Notes: a model not told the origin generated them from the letters alone. A stretch of DNA of 64,000 nucleotides from Rhizobium sp. R634 (GCF_002211305.1 NZ_LOKW01000026.1:1-64000), one strand, 5' to 3'; counted from the first letter of the stretch, positions 1 to 8,743 are shown. A program made the numbers and translations.

Positions 1-350
1 GCCTGCTGCAGCGGGTGAAGGAACTCGACCCGACCATGTTCACCAAGTCGGGCATCATGGTCGGCCTCGGCGAGGAGCGGAATGAAGTTCTCCAGCTGAT
101 GGACGACCTGCGCACCGCCGATGTCGATTTCCTGACGATCGGCCAATACCTGCAGCCGACCCGCAAGCACCACAAGGTCGAAAGCTTCGTCACGCCCGAG
201 GAATTCAAGTCCTATGAGACGGTCGCTTACAGCAAGGGCTTCCTGATGGTCGCTTCAAGCCCGCTGACCCGCTCCTCCCACCATGCCGGTGACGATTTCG
301 CAAGGCTGAGGGCGGCACGGGAGAAGAAGCTGCTGATCGCAGCCGAGTAA
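1..350 (+). CDS. lipA: Lipoyl synthase LipA, C-terminal part (5' end outside window)
   Basis: Radical-SAM enzyme that inserts two sulfurs into the octanoyl group on lipoyl domains of 2-oxoacid dehydrogenases and the glycine cleavage H protein. Only about the last 115 residues are present; the reading frame is open from base 3 and stops at 348-350. Visible are the late TIM-barrel stretch KSGIMVGLGE, the segment FLTIGQYLQPTRKHH, and the C-terminal RSSHHA motif, whose serine is known in the family as the unusual ligand of the auxiliary 4Fe-4S cluster. The catalytic CxxxCxxC lies upstream of the window. A strong terminator follows directly. Identification is secure. Confidence 0.95.
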   Translation, partial: LLQRVKELDPTMFTKSGIMVGLGEERNEVLQLMDDLRTADVDFLTIGQYLQPTRKHHKVESFVTPEEFKSYETVAYSKGFLMVASSPLTRSSHHAGDDFARLRAAREKKLLIAAE

Positions 351-374
351 GATCCACCCCTTGCTTTTTGATCG

Positions 375-406
375 AACCGCGGCGATTTTCGCCGCGGTTT
401 TTCTTT
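375..406 (+). terminator. Rho-independent terminator after lipA
   Basis: A perfect 10-bp stem (375-384 with 390-399) with a 5-base loop is followed by a T-rich run (398-406). It ends the lipA transcript and separates it from the kinase gene at 508. Confidence 0.85.
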
Positions 407-507
407 GGGTGGTCGACGGATACCTGCATCACGACATCACCCAAAGCAACCGGCTCGCCGCTCTTCGCATTCAAGGATGCGACCGCGCACGGACATGAGG
501 GTGTTGC

Positions 508-1104
508 ATGATGGACCAGAGAGCGGAGCTGCCGCTGCGTCAGCAGATCACCGACCTCGATCAGGCGGCCGAAGGCATTCGTGCGGCCCGACGCATTCGC
601 GTCGTGGGCTGCTCGGGTGGCGGGAAATCAACTCTTTCTCGGAAAATCGCCAAGCGTTTCGGGCTTCCGTACATTTCCCTCGATCGCGACGTGTTCTGGC
701 TTCCCGGTTGGGTGGCGCGCGACAGGGGCGAGCAAAGAAATATCATCGCCGGGCGGATCCTCGAAGAGCATTGGATCATGGACGGCACCAACCCCTCGTC
801 CTTTGATATTCGGCTGCCGCGGACCGATTTCGTCATATGGGTCCGCATGCCACGGCTGCTGTGCATCTGGGGTGCAATCAGCCGATGGGCGAAATGGATC
901 GGCCGCACGCGCCCGGAAATGGCCCCGGGCTGCTTTGAGAAGCTCGATTTGGAATTCCTGCGCTACATCTGGACCTTCGAGGAGAAATTTGCTCCGCGCG
1001 TCGCCGCCGGTATCGCCGAACACGGCCCCGATGTGCCGGTTCTCCAGCTAAAATCCCGCCGCCAGATGCGCGAGCTTCTTGATCTTCTGGACCGGCCCGC
1101 TTAA
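508..1104 (+). CDS. P-loop kinase, adenylate kinase/topology-modulation (FlaR-like) family
   Basis: 198-residue soluble protein. A Walker A loop GCSGGGKST sits at residues 34-42, followed by a helix and the segment LPYISLDRDVFW typical of the small NMP-kinase-like proteins annotated as 'adenylate kinase' or 'topology modulation protein'. The stretch WIMDGTNPSSFDIRLPRTDFVIWVRMP resembles the Walker B/substrate strand of that group. The natural substrate of the family is unclear, so no reaction is assigned. It is followed after 0-9 bases by the RatA/Coq10-like gene, so the two are probably co-transcribed. The start at 508 (MMDQ) is uncertain: the second ATG at 511 would serve equally. Confidence 0.75.
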   Translation: MMDQRAELPLRQQITDLDQAAEGIRAARRIRVVGCSGGGKSTLSRKIAKRFGLPYISLDRDVFWLPGWVARDRGEQRNIIAGRILEEHWIMDGTNPSSFDIRLPRTDFVIWVRMPRLLCIWGAISRWAKWIGRTRPEMAPGCFEKLDLEFLRYIWTFEEKFAPRVAAGIAEHGPDVPVLQLKSRRQMRELLDLLDRPA

Positions 1105-1113
1105 GTGCCGCCT

Positions 1114-1566
1114 ATGCCGCAATTCGAAACGCACCGTTCCGTCCCGCACACGCCCGACCAGATGTTCGACCTCGTTGCCGATGTCGAGCGCTATCCGGAA
1201 TTCCTGCCGCTCTGCGAGGCGCTGGTCGTCAAGAGCCGCCGGGAGCGCGATGGCAGGATCCTGCTCGTCGCCGAAATGACGGTCGGCTATAAGGCAATCC
1301 GGGAAACCTTCACGACACAGGTGCTGCTGAACCGGGCCGAACGCGTCATCGAGGTCAAATATATCGATGGCCCGTTCAAATATCTCGACAATCGTTGGCA
1401 CTTCGCCGATACGCCGTCCGGAGGCTGCACCATCGATTTCTTCATCGACTACGAGTTCAAGAGCCGCATCCTCGGCGCTCTGATGGGTTCGATGTTCGAT
1501 CGGGCCTTCCGGATGTTCACAGAGGCCTTCGAGACGCGCGCAAGCAAGATCTACGCTCCGGTTTGA
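1114..1566 (+). CDS. RatA/Coq10-like START-fold (SRPBCC) protein
   Basis: 150-residue single-domain protein of the polyketide cyclase/START superfamily. The opening HRSVPHTPDQMFDLVADVERY, the segment YPEFLPLCEALVV and the C-terminal helix MFDRAFRMFTEAFETRA are the family pattern. In alphaproteobacteria and mitochondria relatives bind coenzyme Q and assist respiration (Coq10); the E. coli relative RatA was described as a ribosome-association inhibitor. Which role applies here cannot be told from sequence. I chose the ATG at 1114 giving MPQFETH; an in-frame GTG at 1105, adjoining the stop of the upstream kinase gene, is the alternative. The gene ends 7 bp from the converging cinA. Confidence 0.85.
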   Translation: MPQFETHRSVPHTPDQMFDLVADVERYPEFLPLCEALVVKSRRERDGRILLVAEMTVGYKAIRETFTTQVLLNRAERVIEVKYIDGPFKYLDNRWHFADTPSGGCTIDFFIDYEFKSRILGALMGSMFDRAFRMFTEAFETRASKIYAPV

Positions 1567-1573
1567 GCGACCT

Positions 1574-2077
1574 CTATCTGTCTGAAAAGAGCGAGCGCAC
1601 GATGTCCAGCGCCGTCCGGATTGTCGCCAGCCGAACCTCGCTGCGGCCGATGTCGCCATAGAGCATTTTTCGGTGAATGAGCGCGCCGGTGCGTGATTTG
1701 GCGGCGAGATGCACGAGGCCGACCGGCTTTTCCGCCGATCCGCCGCCGGGGCCGGCAATGCCGGTGACGGCAACGGAGATGTCTGCGCGCGAGCGGAAGA
1801 GGGCGCCGTGCGCCATCTGCCGCGCGGTCTCCTCGGAGACCGCTCCGAAGCAGATGAGCGTTGCCTCCTGTACGCCGAGCAGCTCGATCTTCGCCGTGTT
1901 CGTATAGGTGACGAAGCCGCGATCGACGACGGTGGATGAGCCGGATATCTCGGTCAAGGCGCCTGCAATCAGCCCGCCGGTGCAGGATTCGGCGGTGGAG
2001 ATCATCACCCGGGCGGCGGTGAAATCACGGATGATCGCCTCGGCCGCCGAAATGATATCCCGCGGAAACAGGCTCAT
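1574..2077 (-). CDS. cinA: CinA C-terminal domain protein (nicotinamide-nucleotide amidase, PncC-like)
   Basis: 167-residue stand-alone CinA C-terminal domain. It has the catalytic-serine motif STAESCTGGLIAG near the N terminus and the hallmark TGIAGPGGGSAEKPVG. Characterised family members deamidate NMN to nicotinic acid mononucleotide in pyridine nucleotide salvage. The N-terminal COG1058 domain of full CinA is absent, as is normal in many alphaproteobacteria. The ATG (2077-2075) overlaps the TGA of ispDF (2076-2074), an ATGA arrangement that implies translational coupling to ispDF. Confidence 0.9.
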   Translation of the reverse strand: MSLFPRDIISAAEAIIRDFTAARVMISTAESCTGGLIAGALTEISGSSTVVDRGFVTYTNTAKIELLGVQEATLICFGAVSEETARQMAHGALFRSRADISVAVTGIAGPGGGSAEKPVGLVHLAAKSRTGALIHRKMLYGDIGRSEVRLATIRTALDIVRSLFSDR

Positions 2078-3294
2078 CCTTTCCTCCCGCCATAGACGAC
2101 GGTCGCCGTGGCGATTGCCGCGATGCCTTCGCGCCGGCCGACGAAACCGATCTTCTCGTTGGTCGTCGCCTTGACTGAGCAGCGCTCGATATCGATGCCG
2201 AGATATTCCGACAGTCTCGCCCGCATAGCATCGCGATGCGGGCCGACTTTTGGCGCCTCGGCGATCAGCGAGACATCGGCATTCATGATCGTGCCGCCGC
2301 GCTCGCGCACGATCCGGGCGGCATGCTCGATGAAAATGCGCGAGGCCGCACCCTTCCATTGCGGGTCGGAGGGAGGGAAATGGTCGCCGATATCGCCGGC
2401 GCCGCAGGTGGCGAGCAGGGCATCCGTCAGCGCATGCAGGGCGACGTCGGCATCGGAGTGCCCCTTGAGCTTCTGATCGTGAGGAATGAAGACGCCGCAA
2501 AGGGTGACGCCGTCGCCGGCTTCGAGCTGGTGCACATCGTAGCCGTTGCCGGTGCGCACATCGGGAAGCGGCGGCGCCGAAAGCTTGTCGTCGGCCTTGG
2601 CGATATCGCTTTTGACGGTCAGCTTGACGTTGTCGGCCGTGCCTTCGACGATCGTTACCGCAATGCCCATCCATTCCGCGATCGAGGCATCGTCGGTGAA
2701 ATCGCTGCGCCCGCTCGCCGCCGCCTTTTCATGGGCGTCGAGAATCGCTTCGAAAGCAAAGGATTGCGGCGTCTGCGCCGCGTAGAGCTGCTCGCGCGAA
2801 ACCGTCGTCAAGATGGTGCCGGCGCTGTCGGCGCGTTTCAGCGTATCGGTCACGGGCATGACCGGCAGGACCGCCGGTGCTCCATCGCCGAGGCTCTCGG
2901 CGATCCGGTCGAGAAGCACATGATCGAAGAAGGGGCGCACGGCATCGTGGATCAGCACGTGGCTGACGTGCTTGTCCTTAAGATACCGAAGGCCGGCGAG
3001 CACGGATTGTTGCCGTGTCGCGCCACCGAGTACCGTTTCGATCGGCGTTGCCGAAACGATGTGGCGGAAGGCTCTCGCAAACAGCGCCTCGTCGTGGGGA
3101 TGGATGACGACGACGATCTGCGTTGCCGGTTCCCATGTCACGAAGTTTTCAAGCGTATGCGCGATAACCGGCTTGCCGCCGATCATGCGATATTGCTTCG
3201 GGCCTTCCGTGGAGGCTCCTGCACGCTCGCCGCGGCCGGCGGCGACGATGACAATTCCGGCCGATATTGGTTGCTTGGAAGGCATTTGCAGCAT
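2074..3294 (-). CDS. ispDF: Bifunctional IspD/IspF (MEP isoprenoid pathway)
   Basis: 406-residue fusion of 2-C-methyl-D-erythritol 4-phosphate cytidylyltransferase (about residues 1-235) and 2-C-methyl-D-erythritol 2,4-cyclodiphosphate synthase (about 245-405), the two non-adjacent steps of the MEP pathway. IspD shows IVAAGRGERAG (nucleotide loop), LIHDAVRPF and QTPQSF. IspF begins at RTGNGYDVHQLEAGD and shows the metal-binding GHSDADVALHALTDALL and CSVKATTNEKIGF. Fusion is common in alphaproteobacteria. Start at 3294 (MLQMPSKQ); an ATG at 3285 is the alternative. It shares a divergent promoter region with dusB and overlaps cinA by 4 bases. Confidence 0.95.
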   Translation of the reverse strand: MLQMPSKQPISAGIVIVAAGRGERAGASTEGPKQYRMIGGKPVIAHTLENFVTWEPATQIVVVIHPHDEALFARAFRHIVSATPIETVLGGATRQQSVLAGLRYLKDKHVSHVLIHDAVRPFFDHVLLDRIAESLGDGAPAVLPVMPVTDTLKRADSAGTILTTVSREQLYAAQTPQSFAFEAILDAHEKAAASGRSDFTDDASIAEWMGIAVTIVEGTADNVKLTVKSDIAKADDKLSAPPLPDVRTGNGYDVHQLEAGDGVTLCGVFIPHDQKLKGHSDADVALHALTDALLATCGAGDIGDHFPPSDPQWKGAASRIFIEHAARIVRERGGTIMNADVSLIAEAPKVGPHRDAMRARLSEYLGIDIERCSVKATTNEKIGFVGRREGIAAIATATVVYGGRKG

Positions 3295-3435
3295 AAATCC
3301 CCGAAAGATCCGGAATTGACCCGAGTGCTCTAACGTCTTGCTTTGGCCTTTTCCAGCATCTGCCCGAAAAATATCGATTTCGATCCCAGCCCTCTTGGCA
3401 AGCCGCGGAACAATGGCTAAAAATAATGCAGTTCT

Positions 3436-4455
3436 ATGGTGTGCCCGAAAGATAATCAGTTGATTTCCAAGGACCTCGCAGCGCCTTTCCGAATCGGATC
3501 TGTCTCCGTGCGGAACCGCGTCGTGCTCGCGCCAATGTCCGGCGTCACGGACATGCCCTTTCGCGAGCTTGCCTGGCGCTTCGGCGCCGGCCTCGTGGTC
3601 ACGGAAATGGTGGCGAGCCGCGAACTGGTCAACGACACGGCCGAATCCTGGTCGCGGCTGAGAGCCGCCGGCTTCCGGCCGCATATGGTGCAGCTTGCGG
3701 GCCGCGAGGCGCATTGGATGGCGGAGGCGGCAAAGATCGCCGCCGACCATGGCGCCGATATCATCGACATCAATATGGGCTGCCCGGCGAAAAAGGTGAT
3801 CGGCGGTTATTCGGGCTCGGCGCTGATGCGCGATCCCGATCACGCGCTCGGCCTGATCGAGGCGACGGTCAAGGCCGTCGACATCCCGGTGACGCTGAAG
3901 ATGCGCCTCGGTTGGGATGAGAATTCGATCAACGCACCCGATATTGCGCGCCGCGCCGAAGCGGCCGGCATCCAGCTTGTGACCATCCATGGGCGCACCC
4001 GCATGCAATTTTACGAAGGCCGCGCCGATTGGGATGCGATCCGCGCCGTGCGCGAGGTGATCTCCATTCCGCTGATCGCCAACGGCGATGTGGAGACTGC
4101 TGACGACGCCCAGGAAATATTGCGCCGTTCCGGCGCCGATGCCGTCATGATCGGCCGAGGCTGCCAGGGCAGGCCGTGGCATGCCGGCGTGCTTGCCGGT
4201 GCGGCGGAGCCGCTGCCGGGCAAGATTGCCGAAATCGCCGTCGAACACTACCGGATGATGCTCGATTTCTACGGCGAGGCGGTGGCGGTCCGCCATGCCC
4301 GCAAGCATCTCGGCTGGTATCTGGAGCGTTTCGCCCCCGATCTTGCCGGCAGTGAAAAGGCAGCGATCATGACCTCGCGTGATCCGCGTGAGGTTGCCGC
4401 GCGCCTTTACGATGCGCTGGATGCAGGTGCGCTCGACAGCCGGGAGGCGGCATGA
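3436..4455 (+). CDS. dusB: tRNA-dihydrouridine synthase DusB (NifR3)
   Basis: 339-residue FMN-dependent TIM-barrel enzyme that reduces uridines in the D loop of tRNA with NADPH. Signatures are LAPMSGVTDMPFREL, the catalytic-cysteine motif INMGCPAKKV, TLKMRLGWDE, LVTIHGRTRMQFYEG, PLIANGDV and the FMN phosphate loop MIGRGCQGRPW. It is the first gene of the nifR3-ntrB-ntrC operon conserved in rhizobia; the ntrB ATG at 4452 overlaps its stop. No clear ribosome-binding site precedes the ATG at 3436, so a downstream start around the segment LISKDLAAPF is possible. Confidence 0.95.
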   Translation: MVCPKDNQLISKDLAAPFRIGSVSVRNRVVLAPMSGVTDMPFRELAWRFGAGLVVTEMVASRELVNDTAESWSRLRAAGFRPHMVQLAGREAHWMAEAAKIAADHGADIIDINMGCPAKKVIGGYSGSALMRDPDHALGLIEATVKAVDIPVTLKMRLGWDENSINAPDIARRAEAAGIQLVTIHGRTRMQFYEGRADWDAIRAVREVISIPLIANGDVETADDAQEILRRSGADAVMIGRGCQGRPWHAGVLAGAAEPLPGKIAEIAVEHYRMMLDFYGEAVAVRHARKHLGWYLERFAPDLAGSEKAAIMTSRDPREVAARLYDALDAGALDSREAA

Positions 4456-5606
4456 CGAAGGATACGAAATCTCCGCCCGATCACGCCGGCGGAACCGTCG
4501 CCATGGCCGTGCTGAACGCCATCCAGAACCCGGTCGTCATGGTCGACGAATCCGGCTTCGTCGCCTTCGCCAATTGGGAGGCGGAAGCCTTCTTCGGCGC
4601 CAGCGCCTCGCATCTGGCGCGTTACCGGATCTCGACCTTCATTCCCTTCGGCAGCCCGCTGCTCGCCCTGATCGACCAGGTGCGCGAGCGCAAGGCGCCG
4701 GTCAACGAATATCGCGTCGACCTGAGCTCGCCCCGGCTCGGCCAGGACAAGCTCGTCGATCTTTACGTCGCTCCCGTTCTCAGCGAGCCGGGCGCCGTCG
4801 TCATCGTCTTCCAGGAACGGTCAATGGCCGACAAGATCGACCGGCAGCTGACGCATCGCGCTGCCGCCCGTTCGGTGACCGGTCTTGCCTCGATGCTGGC
4901 GCATGAGATCAAGAACCCGCTCTCCGGCATCCGCGGCGCCGCCCAGCTGCTCGAACAATCCGCGCTCGACGACGACAGGGCGCTGACCCGGCTGATCTGC
5001 GACGAGACCGACCGCATCGTCTCGCTGGTCGACCGCATGGAAGTCTTTTCCGACGAGCGCCCGGTCGACCGCATGCCGGTTAATATCCATTCCGTGCTCG
5101 ATCACGTGAAGGCCGTCGCCAAGGCGGGGTTTGCCCGCAACATCCGCATTACCGAGAGCTACGACCCGTCATTGCCGGCGGTCTATGCCAATCGCGACCA
5201 GCTCGTCCAGGTCTTCCTCAATCTGGTGAAGAACGCCGCCGAAGCGGTCGGCGACCGGCCGGACGGCGAGATCCTGCTGACGACGGCCTATCGCCCCGGC
5301 ATCCGCCTTTCCGTCGCCGGCACGCGCGAAAAGATTTCGTTGCCGCTGGAATTCTGCGTCCACGACAATGGCCCCGGCGTTCCCGCCGACCTGCTGCCGC
5401 ATCTCTTCGATCCCTTCATCACTACCAAGACGAACGGCAGCGGCCTCGGGCTGGCGCTGGTCGCCAAGATCATCGGCGATCACGGCGGCATCATCGAATG
5501 CGACAGCCAGAACAGCCGCACGACATTCCGCGTTCTCATGCCTGCATCGAAGGATGCCTCGCTTGAAGACGCCTCTACCGTAAGCTCGACAGGACCTTCT
5601 CGATGA
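4452..5606 (+). CDS. ntrB: Nitrogen regulation sensor histidine kinase NtrB
   Basis: 384-residue soluble sensor kinase of the Ntr system. An N-terminal PAS domain (about residues 15-120) precedes the DHp domain with phospho-acceptor His151 in LAHEIKNPLSGIRG, and a HATPase domain with VFLNLVKNAAE (N box), DNGPGVP (G1) and GSGLGLALV (G2). In the known system PII tells NtrB the nitrogen state and it phosphorylates or dephosphorylates NtrC. ATGA overlaps with dusB upstream and ntrC downstream indicate one operon. No membrane segments are seen, as expected. Confidence 0.96.
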   Translation: MTKDTKSPPDHAGGTVAMAVLNAIQNPVVMVDESGFVAFANWEAEAFFGASASHLARYRISTFIPFGSPLLALIDQVRERKAPVNEYRVDLSSPRLGQDKLVDLYVAPVLSEPGAVVIVFQERSMADKIDRQLTHRAAARSVTGLASMLAHEIKNPLSGIRGAAQLLEQSALDDDRALTRLICDETDRIVSLVDRMEVFSDERPVDRMPVNIHSVLDHVKAVAKAGFARNIRITESYDPSLPAVYANRDQLVQVFLNLVKNAAEAVGDRPDGEILLTTAYRPGIRLSVAGTREKISLPLEFCVHDNGPGVPADLLPHLFDPFITTKTNGSGLGLALVAKIIGDHGGIIECDSQNSRTTFRVLMPASKDASLEDASTVSSTGPSR

Positions 5607-7054
5607 CAGCTACGATCCTCGTTGCAGATGATGATGCGGCCATCCGGACCGTGCTCAACCAGGCTTTGAGCCGCGCCGGTTATGACGTTCGCATCACCTC
5701 CAACGCCGCTACGCTCTGGCGCTGGATTTCGGCGGGCGAGGGCGATCTTGTCGTCACCGATGTGGTGATGCCCGACGAGAACGCCTTCGACCTCTTGCCA
5801 CGCATCAAGAAGGCGCGTCCCGATCTGCCGGTCCTCGTCATGAGCGCGCAGAACACCTTCATGACGGCGATCAAGGCTTCCGAGAAGGGCGCCTACGATT
5901 ATCTGCCGAAGCCCTTCGACTTGACGGAACTAATCGGCATCATCGGCCGGGCGCTCGCCGAGCCGAAGCGCAAGCCCGCCAAGCTCGAAGAGGACATGCA
6001 GGACGGCATGCCGCTCGTCGGCCGCTCGGCGGCGATGCAGGAAATCTACCGCGTGCTCGCCCGCCTGATGCAGACGGATCTGACGCTGATGATCACCGGC
6101 GAATCCGGCACCGGCAAGGAGCTCGTCGCCCGCGCCCTGCATGATTACGGCAAGCGCCGCAACGGCCCCTTCGTCGCGATCAACATGGCGGCGATCCCGC
6201 GCGACCTGATCGAATCCGAGCTCTTCGGCCATGAGAAGGGTGCCTTCACCGGCGCACAGACCCGCTCGACCGGCCGCTTCGAACAGGCCGAAGGCGGCAC
6301 GCTCTTCCTCGACGAAATCGGCGACATGCCGATGGATGCGCAGACCCGGCTGCTGCGCGTCCTGCAGCAGGGCGAATACACCACTGTCGGCGGCCGCACG
6401 CCGATCCGCACCGACGTGCGCATCGTCGCCGCCACCAACAAGGACCTGAAGCAGGCGATCAACCAGGGCCTCTTCCGTGAGGATCTCTATTACCGCCTCA
6501 ACGTCGTGCCGCTGCGCCTGCCGCCGCTGCGCGACCGTGCCGAGGACATTCCCGATCTCGTGCGCCATTTCATCCAGCAGGCCGAAAAGGAAGGGCTTGG
6601 CTCCAAGCGCTTCGACCAGGAAGCGCTGGAACTGATGAAGGCTTATGCCTGGCCTGGCAACGTCCGTGAGCTGGAAAATCTCATCCGCCGCCTGATGGCG
6701 CTCTATCCGCAGGATGTCATCACCCGCGAGATCATCGATGCCGAGCTGCGCTCCGACGTGCCCGACAGCCCGATCGACAAGGGGCCGATCCGCAACGGCG
6801 CGATGACGATCGCTCAAGCCGTCGAAGAGAACATGCGCACCTATTTTGCAGGCTTCGGCGAAAACCTGCCGCCGCCCGGCCTCTATGACCGCGTGCTGAC
6901 CGAAATGGAATATCCGCTGATTCTCGCAGCACTCACGGCAACGCGCGGCAACCAGATCAAGGCGGCTGATCTCCTCGGCCTCAACCGCAACACCTTGCGC
7001 AAGAAGATCAGGGAATTGGGCGTCTCTGTTTATAGAAGCTCCCGCACCGCCTGA
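5603..7054 (+). CDS. ntrC: Nitrogen regulation response regulator NtrC (sigma-54 activator)
   Basis: 483-residue NtrC. Receiver domain residues 1-120 with acidic pocket D10/D11, phospho-acceptor D53 and the lysine in YLPKPFD. The AAA+ domain has Walker A GESGTGKE, the sigma-54 contact loop GAFTGA (in KGAFTGAQTRSTGRF) and Walker B LFLDEIGDMP. The C-terminal Fis-type helix-turn-helix is GNQIKAADLLGLNRNTLRKKI. It activates glutamine synthetase, ammonium transport and other nitrogen genes under limitation. A perfect hairpin follows at 7060. In Sinorhizobium meliloti ntrY is the next gene; here 12 kb intervene. Confidence 0.97.
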   Translation: MTATILVADDDAAIRTVLNQALSRAGYDVRITSNAATLWRWISAGEGDLVVTDVVMPDENAFDLLPRIKKARPDLPVLVMSAQNTFMTAIKASEKGAYDYLPKPFDLTELIGIIGRALAEPKRKPAKLEEDMQDGMPLVGRSAAMQEIYRVLARLMQTDLTLMITGESGTGKELVARALHDYGKRRNGPFVAINMAAIPRDLIESELFGHEKGAFTGAQTRSTGRFEQAEGGTLFLDEIGDMPMDAQTRLLRVLQQGEYTTVGGRTPIRTDVRIVAATNKDLKQAINQGLFREDLYYRLNVVPLRLPPLRDRAEDIPDLVRHFIQQAEKEGLGSKRFDQEALELMKAYAWPGNVRELENLIRRLMALYPQDVITREIIDAELRSDVPDSPIDKGPIRNGAMTIAQAVEENMRTYFAGFGENLPPPGLYDRVLTEMEYPLILAALTATRGNQIKAADLLGLNRNTLRKKIRELGVSVYRSSRTA

Positions 7055-7059
7055 AAAAA

Positions 7060-7088
7060 GGCGGTGGGCTCCTCGTTTGCCCACCGCC
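7060..7088. terminator. Strong hairpin after ntrC, T-tract on the minus-strand side
   Basis: A perfect 10-bp stem (7060-7069 with 7079-7088) with a 9-base loop starts 6 bases after the ntrC stop. Six A residues (7054-7059) precede it, so read on the minus strand it is a textbook intrinsic terminator ending in six T. On the plus strand the tail is C/T-rich only, so it may act mainly as mRNA 3' end for ntrC or as a bidirectional barrier. Confidence 0.65.
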
Positions 7089-7629
7089 TCCTCCTCCCCA
7101 GTATCCGCCGCCACGGTCGGGAACAAACTGAATGTATCCGAGCAGGATGGCGGTTTGTATCTGCGCCGGCAAACAAAAACGCAGTGTCATTCTACGGTCA
7201 CATAGTATTTGCGAGCTATTGTTTGCCGCCGGCCGAATGTCATTGAAGTTGCTGAGATCGTCGCGGCCGCTCCTGTGGATAAGCTGTGGATAACAGGTGG
7301 ATGACGTGGCCGATCGGCAGGCGAAAGCGTCCCCAATTTCGCTTCCATGTTGCCTATCCGTTCCGAATCTCGTCATCTGCCGCTGCTGCTGTCGATTTCC
7401 GCCGCAACTGTCGTCGACCGCATGCCATGGGCGCCCCGACTGATGTCGCGGAGCGCCCTTTTTCTTTACGAGTGGGGCTGACGCGGGCTGCGACATCGTG
7501 TTTCATGCCGGTCGATTTGGCGGGGCCAAGCCTCGCATATCTTTGTTCATGCCATAGATTACGCGGATCGCTCGTGCGACGTCGACGCCGGTTGCCCCGC
7601 ACATGTTCATAACGTCTGGGAGTTGGATG
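7089..7629. other. Intergenic region ntrC to aldo/keto reductase
   Basis: About 540 bases without a supportable gene. It contains two perfect DnaA-box sequences (listed separately) near its middle. The rest holds no recognisable RNA gene, repeat or conserved promoter; it is the left boundary of the accessory block. Confidence 0.5.
7274..7293 (-). promoter_or_regulatory. Two tandem perfect DnaA-box sequences
   Basis: The 9-mer TGTGGATAA (TTATCCACA on the minus strand) occurs at 7274-7282 and again at 7285-7293, an 11-bp direct repeat, with a degenerate third copy around 7296-7304. Both copies match the DnaA consensus TTWTNCACA exactly. No origin, repABC or dnaA gene is nearby, so the role is unknown. 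Confidence 0.5.
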
Positions 7630-8619
7630 ATGGAATATCGTCGTTTGGGAAAGTCGGGCCTGCAGGTGAGCGAGTTCTCCTTCGGCTCATGGGTCACGTT
7701 CGGCAGGCAGGTCGAAGGAGGCGATGCCGTCGAGTTGATGAAGCTTGCCTACGACAATGGGGTGAACTTCTTCGACAATGCCGAAGGCTATGAAAGCGGC
7801 AAGTCCGAGCTGGTGATGGGCGAGGCGCTGAAGTCGCTTGGCTGGAGCCGCGACAGCTTCGTCGTCTCGAGCAAGGTTTTCTGGGGAGGCCAGAAGCCGA
7901 CCCAGCGCGGCCTGTCGCGCAAGCATGTGACCGACGCCTGCCATGCGGCGTTGAAGCGGCTTCAGGTCGACTATCTCGACCTCTACTTCTGCCATCGCCC
8001 GGACGTCGACACGCCGATCGAGGAAACGGTCCGGGCGATGCACGATCTCATCGCCCAGGGCAAGGTGCTCTATTGGGGCACGTCGGAATGGTCGGCGCAG
8101 CAATTGACGGAAGCCTATGCCGTAGCCCGCGACCTGCGCATCACGCCGCCGACGATGGAGCAGCCGCAGTACAACATCTTCGAACGCCAGAAGGTCGAAT
8201 CCGATTATCTCCCGCTCTACGACCTCATCGGCCTCGGCACCACCATCTGGTCGCCGCTCGCTTCCGGCGTCCTGACCGGCAAATACAATAACGGCGTGCC
8301 GGCCGACAGCCGCATGAACCTGCCGGGCTACGAATGGCTGAAGGAGAAGTGGTCCAGCGACGCCGGCCGCGCCCAGCTCAAACAAGTTGGCGAACTCGCC
8401 AGGCTTGCCCACGAGATCGGCCTGTCGATCACCCATCTCGCCTTGTTGTGGTGCCTCGCCAATCGCAACGTCTCCACAGTCATTCTCGGCGCCTCGCGCG
8501 CCAGCCAGCTCCAGGACAATCTTGCGGCCCTGTCCCACAGGCAGAAGATGACGCCCGAGGTACTGGACCGGATCGACGGGATTGTGGGAAACAAACCGGA
8601 AGGCCCGCGTCGATTCTAG
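7630..8619 (+). CDS. Aldo/keto reductase, Kv-beta/YghZ-like group
   Basis: 329-residue NADPH-dependent (beta/alpha)8 oxidoreductase. It opens with MEYRRLGKSGLQVSEFSFGSW, has the active-site region NFFDNAEGYESGKSE (Asp and Tyr of the AKR tetrad), SSKVFWGG (Lys) and YLDLYFCHRPD (His), and the C-terminal NADPH-binding ILGASRASQLQDNL. This pattern fits the voltage-gated potassium-channel beta-subunit-like AKRs, including bacterial YghZ. Substrate unknown; aldehydes are likely. Start at 7630 is preferred over the ATG at 7627 because GGGAG at 7618-7622 then sits 7 bases away. It converges on dsdA and belongs to the accessory block. Confidence 0.88.
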   Translation: MEYRRLGKSGLQVSEFSFGSWVTFGRQVEGGDAVELMKLAYDNGVNFFDNAEGYESGKSELVMGEALKSLGWSRDSFVVSSKVFWGGQKPTQRGLSRKHVTDACHAALKRLQVDYLDLYFCHRPDVDTPIEETVRAMHDLIAQGKVLYWGTSEWSAQQLTEAYAVARDLRITPPTMEQPQYNIFERQKVESDYLPLYDLIGLGTTIWSPLASGVLTGKYNNGVPADSRMNLPGYEWLKEKWSSDAGRAQLKQVGELARLAHEIGLSITHLALLWCLANRNVSTVILGASRASQLQDNLAALSHRQKMTPEVLDRIDGIVGNKPEGPRRF

Positions 8620-8743
8620 AACCTGTCGGGCGAGACTGTGCGCTGACGACATGCATGAAAACAGAGGCCTGAAGGCTGCGGCATCAGGTCGACAGGCGCG
8701 GATCGTTCCCGACCGCGCCTGTGGCACCATTCGGCCTGCGGGA

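Noticed and set aside
2236..3333. 365-codon plus-strand frame
   Set aside because: Antisense to ispDF.
7008..7496. 162-codon minus-strand frame after ntrC
   Set aside because: Runs through the terminator hairpin and the ntrC end; low-complexity Gly run and no ribosome-binding site.
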